Part shown: positions 26,915-34,097 of the stretch, piece by piece | How the letters are laid out: the number at the start of each line of letters is the position of its first letter | Numbering within the stretch: position 1 is the first letter of the stretch | DNA from: Halorientalis persicus | GTDB lineage: Archaea; Halobacteriota; Halobacteria; Halobacteriales; Haloarculaceae | Assembly (NCBI RefSeq): GCF_900110215.1 | Contig: NZ_FOCX01000019.1 | Location: forward strand, 1-64,000 | DNA length: 64,000 nucleotides | Direction: 5' to 3' | The notes under the pieces: model-generated | Seen by the model: only the letters and a program-made list of their open reading frames with translations | Databases searched by the model: none | What the model was told of the DNA's origin: nothing | Translations under genes and position numbers: made by a program

Positions 26915-27266
26915 TCACTAATCACCCGTCTCTCGGATCGCAGCTCGTTCCCCCTCCCAGGCGGTCGTGTGTCTCCTACCGGAGCGCGTCTCCATTCGCT
27001 CCATTACTGCGAGTAGGTCTCTCCCAATGACCGACGCCACGTGGGAACGCGTTGATTTATGCGTGGCATCTACACGCACGACAAGCAGACACTTAATTGT
27101 TATTTGTCGTATAGGAAATAAATATAGCCACATTCGATGCGTCCGTGGTAAGGATCTGTTCTTGGACTTGGAAGCGATCGGGAACAGTCCGGTAGTGAAT
27201 AATCCGGTTATGAATAGTCCGGTAGTGTAGTATCAAAAATATATTCGAAAATGAGGGGATGTGAGA
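26915..27266. other. Intergenic, 352 bases, AT-rich right half
   Basis: This lies upstream of the DUF7344 gene and beyond the end of the dehydrogenase gene. From about 27085 it is AT-rich (TTAATTGTTATTTGTCGTAT; CAAAAATATATTCGAAAATG) and holds a 15-base tandem repeat at 27188-27232. No gene is seen. Confidence 0.5.
27188..27232 (+). repeat. Three tandem 15-base repeats
   Basis: GTCCGGTAGTGAATA, ATCCGGTTATGAATA and GTCCGGTAGTGTAGT follow each other without spacers, just past the stop of the convergent dehydrogenase gene. Confidence 0.75.
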
Positions 27267-28640
27267 TCAGTCCCGCGCACGCTCGCCGATCCCGATGGTC
27301 ATGACTGCGTCCGCGACACCGGCGGCGTCGTCGAGTGCGTTCCGACCGTCGACGAGAATTGGACTCTCGAACACGCTCCAGTCGATGTCGTCGAACTCCT
27401 CGTGCGCGGTCGCGAGGATCAGCGCATCGAGGTCCATCCCGGTGAGGTCCTCGATCGGCACCGACCGAACGTCCGCGGTATCGAGGTCGACGACCGGATC
27501 GACCCCGACGACGGCAGCGCCGGCGTCCCGGAGCAGGGACGCGATGGCAACGCCTGGTGATTCGCGTGTCTCGTCGACGCCGGGACGGTAAGCAAAGCCC
27601 AGGACGGCGACCGTGGCGTCGGACAGTGCCAGTCCCCTTTCGCCCAGACCTTCGCACAACTTCCCGACCGTGTAAGCCGGCATCGCGTCGTTGATGCGTC
27701 TCGCACGCCTCAGAAGCGGCGTCCCGGTGTCGCAGGTGTCGATGAGGAAGTACGGGTAGTAGGGGATACAGTGGCCGCCGACCCCGGAACCGGGCCGGTG
27801 GAGGTCACAGTACGGCTGTGCGTTGGCGGTCTCGATGGCCTCGAACACGTCGATCCCCAGTTCCTCGGCCAGCGTGGCGAGTTCGTTGGCCAGCGCGATG
27901 TTCACGTCCCGATAGACCCCCTCGAAGATTTTGACGCACTCGGCGGTCGTGGCGTCGCCGACCGTGTGGACCTCGTTGTCGGTGACCACGTCATACAGCG
28001 CCTCGGCGGCCTGGGTGCTCTCGTCGTCGACGCCGCCGACGACTTTCGGATACGCCCCCCGGACGTCCCGCAGTGCACGCCCGCTTGCGGTCCGCTCCGG
28101 ACAGAACGCGACCCCGAACTCCCCGCGCTCGCAGTCGCTCTCCGCGATCAGCTGTTGGAGCACCACACCGTCGCAGGTTCCCGGCGGGACGGTCGACTCG
28201 ATGCAGACGAGATCGCCGGGGTCGAGGCCACTCGCGACGGCCGAGACGGCCGCCCGGAGCGTCGTGAGGTCGGGACTGCCATCTTCGACGAGAGTGGGGA
28301 CGATCACGACGTGGACAGTCGCGCTGTCGGCGGCCGCGTCCCCCTCGGTCGTCGCGACCAGCGATCCGTCGGCGACGACGGTTCGGAGCACGTCGGGGAG
28401 CCCCGGTTCGCCGGTGACGGGACAGTCTCCATCGTTGACCGCCCCGACGACGGACGGGTCCACGTCGACCCCGATGGTGTTCCCGGTGACCTCGGCGAGG
28501 ACCGTCGCGAGCGGGAGCCCCATCTTGCCCAGACCGTAAACCGTCACGGGAACCTGGCCGGCGCGGATCGCGGTGTCCTGCCCGGCAGCCGGACTCGAAC
28601 CACCGTACAGCGAGACGCTCGATTCTGGTTCCTGGTGCAT
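27267..28640 (-). CDS. Nucleotide-sugar 6-dehydrogenase (WecC/WbpA type)
   Basis: This 457-residue UDP-sugar dehydrogenase oxidises C6 of a UDP-HexNAc to the uronic acid with NAD. The Rossmann motif is YGLGKMGLPLATVLAE (35-50). ECVKIFEGVYRDVNIALANE is the substrate and dimer helix. The catalytic Cys291 is in GSGVGGHCIPYYPYFL, which favours UDP-GlcNAc/ManNAc dehydrogenases over UDP-glucose dehydrogenase. An N-terminal extension of about 30 residues is unusual. It ends a three-gene run with the Gfo/Idh gene (1 base away) and an aminotransferase. Confidence 0.93.
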   Translation of the reverse strand: MHQEPESSVSLYGGSSPAAGQDTAIRAGQVPVTVYGLGKMGLPLATVLAEVTGNTIGVDVDPSVVGAVNDGDCPVTGEPGLPDVLRTVVADGSLVATTEGDAAADSATVHVVIVPTLVEDGSPDLTTLRAAVSAVASGLDPGDLVCIESTVPPGTCDGVVLQQLIAESDCERGEFGVAFCPERTASGRALRDVRGAYPKVVGGVDDESTQAAEALYDVVTDNEVHTVGDATTAECVKIFEGVYRDVNIALANELATLAEELGIDVFEAIETANAQPYCDLHRPGSGVGGHCIPYYPYFLIDTCDTGTPLLRRARRINDAMPAYTVGKLCEGLGERGLALSDATVAVLGFAYRPGVDETRESPGVAIASLLRDAGAAVVGVDPVVDLDTADVRSVPIEDLTGMDLDALILATAHEEFDDIDWSVFESPILVDGRNALDDAAGVADAVMTIGIGERARD

Positions 28641-28641
28641 A

Positions 28642-29613
28642 CTAGTTCTCGATGGTGGGTGGCTCGCCGGTCGCGTGGTCGTCGATCCGGCGCGCCACGT
28701 CGAGCGCCGCCAGCGCGTCCTCGCCGGTCACGGGTGGCCGGGAGCCGGTGGTGGCCGCCTCCACGAACGCTTCGAGTTCGGCCCGGAGGGGCTCGCCGTT
28801 CTCGATGGTGGGCCGCTCGATGATGCTCTCGTGGCGGTACCGGAGGTCGCCGCCGGACTCGTAGTACTCCGGCACCGAGTGGCGGTGGATCTGGACGCTC
28901 TGGGACTCGTAGTCGACGTTGACGCGACACTCCTCGGCCGTTATGGCGAGTCGGCGGACCTTCTCCTGGGTCACCCGACTGGCGGTCAGATCGACGACGA
29001 CACCGTTCGCCAGTTTCAGTTGCGCGGTGACGTGGTCACTGTCCCGAGCGCCCATGGCCGAGACGTTGGTGACCTGCGATCCGAGAGCCGACAGGACGAT
29101 GTCGATGTCGTGGATCATCAGGTCGAGGACGACGCCGTCCCTGCTGTCGCGGTCGACGGGCGGCCCCAGTCGCTGGACGTCGACGGCGATCACGTCCAGG
29201 TCGGGGACGATGTCGGCCAGTGCCCTGACGGCAGGGTTGAACCGCTCGACGTACCCGACCTGTAACGCGACGCCCTGGTCTCGTGCCATCTGTGTGAGTT
29301 CTTGGCCGCGGGTGAGATCGGAAACGAACGGCTTCTCGACCAGGACGTTTACACCGCGGTCGATGGCTTCGGTGGCCACGCCGTAGTGATATCGCGTCGG
29401 CACGGCCACCGATACCAGGTCACAGCGGTCCAGCAACGTCGTCTGGCTCGCCACGTCGGCCCCGTACTTGACCGCTACGTCGGCGGCACGATCCTCGTCG
29501 GCGTCGGCGACACCCGCGAGTTCGACACCAGGGACTTCGTTGTACACGCGCGCGTGATGTTGCCCCATCGACCCGACGCCGACGACGCCGGCCTTCGGTT
29601 GCTCGTTACTCAT
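28642..29613 (-). CDS. Gfo/Idh/MocA oxidoreductase (WbpB/WlbA-like candidate)
   Basis: A 323-residue dehydrogenase with Rossmann start GVVGVGSMGQHHARVYNEVP and the EKP motif in VNVLVEKPFVSDL. LDLMIHDIDIVLSALG is the active-site His region. Between a UDP-HexNAc 6-dehydrogenase and a DegT aminotransferase, the likely job is oxidation of C3 of the UDP-HexNAc uronic acid, as in WbpB/WlbA. That is inference from order and family. One base separates it from the next gene, so it is in an operon. Confidence 0.9.
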   Translation of the reverse strand: MSNEQPKAGVVGVGSMGQHHARVYNEVPGVELAGVADADEDRAADVAVKYGADVASQTTLLDRCDLVSVAVPTRYHYGVATEAIDRGVNVLVEKPFVSDLTRGQELTQMARDQGVALQVGYVERFNPAVRALADIVPDLDVIAVDVQRLGPPVDRDSRDGVVLDLMIHDIDIVLSALGSQVTNVSAMGARDSDHVTAQLKLANGVVVDLTASRVTQEKVRRLAITAEECRVNVDYESQSVQIHRHSVPEYYESGGDLRYRHESIIERPTIENGEPLRAELEAFVEAATTGSRPPVTGEDALAALDVARRIDDHATGEPPTIEN

Positions 29614-29668
29614 ATCTGGGCTGTCGGTTCGTCGTTCGTCGGACTGATCCGGATCGGTCGCGATTCTG

Positions 29669-30772
29669 TCACTCGTGGCTCACCTCGCCGATCGTCCGGG
29701 CGATGGTACGGCGGTCGGCATCGGTCGTCTCGGGGTGGATCGGCAGGGACAGTACCTCTCCGGCCGCACGGCTGGCGACGGGGGCCGACGCATCGGTCCC
29801 GCTGTAGGCTGGTTGCTCGTGGATCGGCGTCGGGTAGTAGACGCCGGTGTCGACGCCGGCCGCAGACAACTCCTCGCGGAGTCTATCGCGTTCCTGCGTC
29901 CGGACGGTGTACTGGTGGTAGACGTGCCGGCGCTCGACAGGCTCGACGGGCGGGATGACCGACGTGTCTTCGAGCAGGTCGGTCAGTTCGGCGGCGTTGG
30001 CCCGGCGCGCCCGGTTGAACTGGGGCAACTTCTCCAGTTGAACGAGTCCGATGGCGGCCGCGAGATTCGTCATCCGGAAGTTGTGGCCCAGCTCAACGTG
30101 CCGGTAGCTGTCGTCCCGGCCGTGGTTGACGAACCGGGCCGCCCGCTCGGCCACGTCCTCACGGTCGGTCACCAGCGCGCCCCCCTCTCCAGTCGTCATG
30201 TTCTTGGTCGGGTAGAAGCTGAACGCACCCACGTCGCCGATGGAGCCGACGGGGCGGCCATCGTGGCGTGCGTCGTGGGCCTGTGCGGCGTCCTCGATCA
30301 GTGCGAGGTCGTACGTGTCGGCGATGTCGCCGAGGTGGTCCATGTCCGCGGGCAGTCCGTAGAGGTGGACGGCCAGGATGGCGTCGACGTCCTGATTCTG
30401 CACGACGGACTCCACGGCGTGCGGGTCGAGGTTGTACGTCTCGGGGTCGATGTCGGCGAACACCGGCTGGGCACCGCAAAACCGGATGGCGTTTGCCGAG
30501 GCGACGAAGGAAAACGGCGTCGTCACGACTCGATCGCCGTCGCTGATGCCCAGCGCGTGCAAGGCGGTGTGGAGCGCGGTCGTCCCGTTGCTCGTTGCGA
30601 CGGCGTGCTCGGTGTCACAGAACTCGGCGAACGCGGTCTCGAACTCCGAGACGGTCTTACCAGCCGCCAGACGGCCGGATTCGACCACCTCAGTCACACG
30701 GGCGGACTCCCGTTCGTCCAGTTGCGGGTCGGCGATGTCGACCGACCGGACGCGCTCGTCACCGGTGACCAT
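29669..30772 (-). CDS. DegT/DnrJ/EryC1/StrS aminotransferase (WbpE-like candidate)
   Basis: A 367-residue PLP-dependent sugar aminotransferase. SNGTTALHTALHALGI and VHLYGLPADMDHL are phosphate and cofactor contacts, EDAAQAHDA precedes the PLP Lys190 in AFSFYPTKNMTTGEGGALVT. It is the first gene of the minus-strand cassette, and I predict it aminates the C3-keto UDP-sugar made by the 28642 and 27267 enzymes. A CATAACAA element lies about 150 bases upstream (30919-30926), implying a leader if used. Confidence 0.93.
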   Translation of the reverse strand: MVTGDERVRSVDIADPQLDERESARVTEVVESGRLAAGKTVSEFETAFAEFCDTEHAVATSNGTTALHTALHALGISDGDRVVTTPFSFVASANAIRFCGAQPVFADIDPETYNLDPHAVESVVQNQDVDAILAVHLYGLPADMDHLGDIADTYDLALIEDAAQAHDARHDGRPVGSIGDVGAFSFYPTKNMTTGEGGALVTDREDVAERAARFVNHGRDDSYRHVELGHNFRMTNLAAAIGLVQLEKLPQFNRARRANAAELTDLLEDTSVIPPVEPVERRHVYHQYTVRTQERDRLREELSAAGVDTGVYYPTPIHEQPAYSGTDASAPVASRAAGEVLSLPIHPETTDADRRTIARTIGEVSHE

Positions 30773-31207
30773 CGTCGCCCTCCCGTCGCCCGACGCGTCT
30801 GGTGTCGCTCGACAGCACAGTTGTACCGACAGACAGTGTTCGTGTTGGGGACCTCATGGTTCGAATTCGCCAGCGGACGAAACCCCTGGCACGGCTGGAT
30901 GCAGTCGGTAATTAGCCTTTGTTATGCGGCCCATTTAGCCGGCGTATCGGCCGCCTCACGGCTGTATCCGCCCGACACTGAGTAGTCGGCCAGGGACCCG
31001 GGCCAACTCGCGGTCGGCCCGGCCGTCCAGGTAACACAGTGAGCCGCTGTCGCTGGTCGGTGACGACGGTGGTACCAGCGCGCTACCGTTTATAAGCTGG
31101 GTGTAACAAAGGGACGACGCAGAAATGCAGAGGTACGTCACTCCGACATGAGCGTGCCAGGCGTCCAGTCTCGTCGAGAGAGCTAATCACGAGGGACGAA
31201 CTCCTTG
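30773..31207. other. Intergenic, 435 bases, divergent promoters
   Basis: Between the aminotransferase (-) and DUF7344 gene (+). It contains CATAACAA on the minus strand at 30919-30926 and a TATA-like TTTATAAG on the plus strand near 31088. Only very short frames are present. Confidence 0.5.
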
Positions 31208-31756
31208 ATGGCATACGATCAGGAAGAACTGACCCAGGACCTCGTTTTCGACATCCTGAGCAGTCCGCGCCGCCGGTACGTGCTGTACTATCTGCGGACT
31301 GTCGGGGAGCCGGTCGCGCTGAACGACCTGGCCGAACAGGTCGCGGCATGGGAAAACGAGACGGAAGTCGACGAACTGTCCGACCAGGAGCGAAAGCGCG
31401 TGTACGTCTCGCTGTACCAGACCCACATTCCGAAACTGGACTCGGTCGGAATCGTCGAGTACGATCAACAGAGCGGGATGGTCGAGCTGACCGACCGCGT
31501 CCACCGGATCGACGACTACCTCACCGAGACGAGCGAGCCGATCCCCTGGCAGGGATTCTACATGGGGCTGGCCGCCGTCAGCGGCGTCTTGCTCCTGCTG
31601 GTGTGGCTCGGCGTCGGACCGTTCGGCCAGGTCCCGGCGCTGGTGGTCGGTGTCATCATCACTGCCGGCCTCGCGATCTCGGCCTCGGCGCACTACCTCT
31701 ACTGGCGGTCACAGCGAAAACAGGTGCCCCAGGAGCTCAGTGACCGAGGTGGCTGA
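31208..31756 (+). CDS. DUF7344 winged-helix protein with C-terminal membrane spans (copy 2)
   Basis: A 182-residue protein with winged helix LVFDILSSPRRRYVLYYLRT, VALNDLAEQVAAWEN and ERKRVYVSLYQTHIPKLDSV, then two spans (GLAAVSGVLLLLVWLGVGPF; VPALVVGVIITAGLAISASA). It is clearly related to the 26315-26914 protein. The two copies flank the dehydrogenase-Gfo/Idh-aminotransferase cassette and transcribe away from or alongside it, so control of that cassette is a fair guess. A TTG at 31205 directly precedes the chosen ATG. Confidence 0.88.
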   Translation: MAYDQEELTQDLVFDILSSPRRRYVLYYLRTVGEPVALNDLAEQVAAWENETEVDELSDQERKRVYVSLYQTHIPKLDSVGIVEYDQQSGMVELTDRVHRIDDYLTETSEPIPWQGFYMGLAAVSGVLLLLVWLGVGPFGQVPALVVGVIITAGLAISASAHYLYWRSQRKQVPQELSDRGG

Positions 31757-31772
31757 GCTGACCGCCGTCGTC

Positions 31773-31964
31773 TCACTCGTGAACGACACCGCTACCGGTT
31801 CTGAGTGACCGCATCGTCGAACACTCTAGACACGCGTACACGTGGTCCTCGTTGTCGCCGAAGACGCGGGCGAACGCGCTCGTGACGTAACTGCCGCAGT
31901 TTCGACACCGGGTAGATGTCTCGTTCGTCGTGTCGTCGGTCACCGTCGTAAGTTCCGCTGTCAT
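31773..31964 (-). CDS. DUF7563-like zinc-ribbon microprotein
   Basis: A 63-residue protein with CRNCGSYVTSAFARVFGDNE and YACLECSTMRSL: two CxxC pairs 22 residues apart form a zinc ribbon. This is the layout of haloarchaeal DUF7563 proteins, whose function is unknown. It is convergent with the DUF7344 gene. Confidence 0.75.
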   Translation of the reverse strand: MTAELTTVTDDTTNETSTRCRNCGSYVTSAFARVFGDNEDHVYACLECSTMRSLRTGSGVVHE

Positions 31965-32399
31965 GTGCGGTCGGCACGTGGTGTGGGGGGTGCTTTGTTA
32001 TACTCGGACTATTGACCCGTATTTGGGTTGTTACGAGCTTACTGGCTGGCGCTGTGACGCTGCCGGGCGCTCGCGCCGAGCGTGGAGACAGGCGGGGCGT
32101 AAGTTACACTGAAACTCTCTCCTCGACAGGGACTGGCCGATCGATCCTGAACGGTCGGTGGGCGGGGCAGCGAACGCCTGAGAACGTGTCGCTGAGGTCG
32201 CAATAAGGGGGACAAAATTATTGGGGGTGACGACGAACACATGGCAAGTCACCGAAGGACGGACGACGAGTCGTCGACGCCGTGAGCGGCGAGTCGTGTC
32301 GTCGAGTCAGTCGCGGCGGGGTGACGAAGACGGTAGCGACGGGGCTGAGTACGCCAAGGAACGCGGTACGGATGGCGCGATAGGAGGACGATCAACCAA
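31965..32399. other. Intergenic, 435 bases
   Basis: Upstream of the winged-helix gene at 32400. AAAATTATTGG at 32213-32223 is TATA-like, and a 14-codon frame (MASHRRTDDESSTP) starts at 32240. The remaining sequence shows nothing I can name. Confidence 0.45.
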
Positions 32400-32675
32400 A
32401 TGAACTCAGACTGGGACGACGTAAGCTTCGTTATCAGTTCGCAGTACCGCATCGCGGTCCTCAGGCGGCTCGCCGACGGGCCAGCGACCCCGTCGCGCAT
32501 CGCGAACGACGCCGATCTCGGCATCGCCCACATCTCGCGGGCCCTCCAGGGGCTCCGCGAGCGAAATCTCGTCGAACTGCTCGTGTCCGAGGACAGACGG
32601 AAGGGTCGCGTGTACGGGATCACCGAGAAGGGCGGCAACGTCTGGCAGAAGATCGAGGCTGAGAACATGGTGTGA
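32400..32675 (+). CDS. Winged-helix (ArsR/MarR-like) DNA-binding protein
   Basis: A 91-residue protein: FVISSQYRIAVLRRLADGPA, TPSRIANDADLGIAHISRAL, QGLRERNLVELLVSEDRRKG and RVYGITEKGGNVWQKI are the four parts of a winged helix with recognition helix and wing. No ligand domain is present. Proteins of this size are common haloarchaeal local regulators. Its target is unknown. A leader of about 150 bases is likely if the TATA-like site near 32216 is used. Confidence 0.88.
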   Translation: MNSDWDDVSFVISSQYRIAVLRRLADGPATPSRIANDADLGIAHISRALQGLRERNLVELLVSEDRRKGRVYGITEKGGNVWQKIEAENMV

Positions 32676-32812
32676 TCGGCCAGTGACCGTGCTGCCACGA
32701 TCGGTCGGCAGCCACGAACGAGTGTCCCCCCGACACGCCGGCACCGCTCGGTCCGCTGGCCAACGCTATCTTGATACAGCGAGAGGACCCCGCGTTCACG
32801 GCACGGAGGCTG

Positions 32813-32947
32813 TTATTCGTCTTCGCCCGGTGCGTTCCCCACGTCTGTGTCCTCCGGAACGAGCTGTTCCGGTGTTCGCTCGTGCATCGGTGTCCGAGCG
32901 AACTCTGTAATCCGTTCCCACTCACTATCTGTCAGCCGTCCTTGCAT
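32813..32947 (-). CDS. 44-residue microprotein
   Basis: The minus strand reads MQGRLTDSEWERITEFARTP, MHERTPEQLVPEDTDVGNAP and GEDE. The pattern LTDSEWERI..FA..P..ER.PEQL.P recurs, as far as I remember, in short haloarchaeal proteins of unknown function. An AT-rich GGTTATTACTAAG lies about 35 bases upstream, consistent with a leaderless promoter. The acidic composition fits a halophile protein. Confidence 0.6.
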   Translation of the reverse strand: MQGRLTDSEWERITEFARTPMHERTPEQLVPEDTDVGNAPGEDE

Positions 32948-33299
32948 ACGCACCTTCGTTCGGCGTGTCGTGTCTTAGTAATAACCTTCTTAGTTCACAG
33001 GTAAACGACTCGTAAAACTCGGACACCCATACCGTCTGGCACATAACTAGTGACTTCTCGCTGATAGTATGGCCGTTTTGTTCCTGCAAGCAGTCGGCAT
33101 CCAAGGAGGAGACACTCACGAGCGACGTGCAATCCACCCGCCACTGACTGGGAGGGTCGCCGACCGGACACGGATTACACTGGGATTCGACCACGACGCG
33201 CCGTCGTGTCCGACCGGCAGGGTCGAGATACCGGGTCCCACGGACGGGCGTGTCCGGAACGTTTAGTGGAAACCGATACCTACGGTTCGCTCATCGCAC
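32948..33299. other. Intergenic, 352 bases
   Basis: Divergent space between the microprotein (-) and rdfA (+). It has AT-rich GTTATTAC (minus strand) near 32985 and GTTTAGTGGA near 33265 as promoter candidates. A minus-strand open frame here (32925-33194) lacks any motif. Confidence 0.5.
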
Positions 33300-33911
33300 A
33301 TGACCGAGACGGACTGTCAGTGTAAGGTCGGGCGGGGCGTCGACGCGTTCGGTCTCGAGGGGATTCACGACGAGCTGGCGCGAGGCTGGTGTGGCGACGG
33401 GCGAGAGCGACAGAGTCTGCGGGAACTGGCGGACCACTTCAACCGACGGCTGTTGCGCTCGGCCGTCGAATCGGCCGACGAGGCACCGCTGTCCGGCGAA
33501 GTCTCGAACCTCTACCGACTGCTGACGGCCGACGACGTGAGCAGTGGGGTCCGGACCCAGACCCGTGGCCGGCTCGAGACGGCGGGCGTCCCCGTCGACG
33601 AAGTCGAATCGGCGTTCGTCTCCCACCAGACCGTTCACACGCACCTGACGGAGTGTCTCGGTATCTCACGGGAGACGTCCGAGGACGATCCGGACGCTCG
33701 CCGGCGGGCAGACCGGGATCGAATTCGGGCGCTCCAGAGCCGCACGGAAGCCGTCACGACCGACGCGCTCGAACGCCTCCGGGAGTCGGACGCACTGGCG
33801 ATCGAGGGTTTCGACGTGCTCGTCGACGTGAACGTTCTCTGTGACGAGTGTGGCCGCCAGCACGACGTGGGCGCGCTACTCGACGACGGCGGCTGTGACT
33901 GCAAAGTGTGA
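33300..33911 (+). CDS. rdfA: Rod-determining factor RdfA
   Basis: A 203-residue protein matching RdfA, required for rod shape in Haloferax volcanii. The N-terminus CQCKVGRGVDAFGLEGIHDE and a helical core (LRELADHFNRRLLRSAVESA; LYRLLTADDVSSG) are typical. The C-terminus has CDECGRQHDVGALLDDGG followed by CDCKV, so both ends carry a CxCKV motif that may bind metal. The promoter-like GTTTAGTGG is about 34 bases before ATG. The next gene is the SMC-related gene usually found beside it. Confidence 0.85.
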   Translation: MTETDCQCKVGRGVDAFGLEGIHDELARGWCGDGRERQSLRELADHFNRRLLRSAVESADEAPLSGEVSNLYRLLTADDVSSGVRTQTRGRLETAGVPVDEVESAFVSHQTVHTHLTECLGISRETSEDDPDARRRADRDRIRALQSRTEAVTTDALERLRESDALAIEGFDVLVDVNVLCDECGRQHDVGALLDDGGCDCKV

Positions 33912-34097
33912 CCGTCCCTGCTTGGGCCGTTCCCGCCAGGCCCTGTGTACTTTCCACCCGTACAGCTGTAAAGCATTGTGTCCGTCCGTTAGGACGCTCT
34001 TACTGGCCGGACGCGTCTGACGTGTGGCTGACGCGTCGGGTCGCCGCGTCCAGGTGGTAACAAAACGTTATGTGCGAGTAGCCGTAGCCTTCAAGAC

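Noticed and set aside
28570-28600. GGACTCGAACC-like word resembling a tRNA T-loop
   Set aside because: Inside the coding start of the nucleotide-sugar dehydrogenase, with no cloverleaf around it.
32240-32284. 14-codon frame in the leader of the winged-helix gene
   Set aside because: Could be a leader peptide, but nothing shows it is translated.
32925-33194. 89-codon minus-strand frame upstream of rdfA
   Set aside because: Cys and Ser content looks random and it overlaps a better microprotein start and promoter region.
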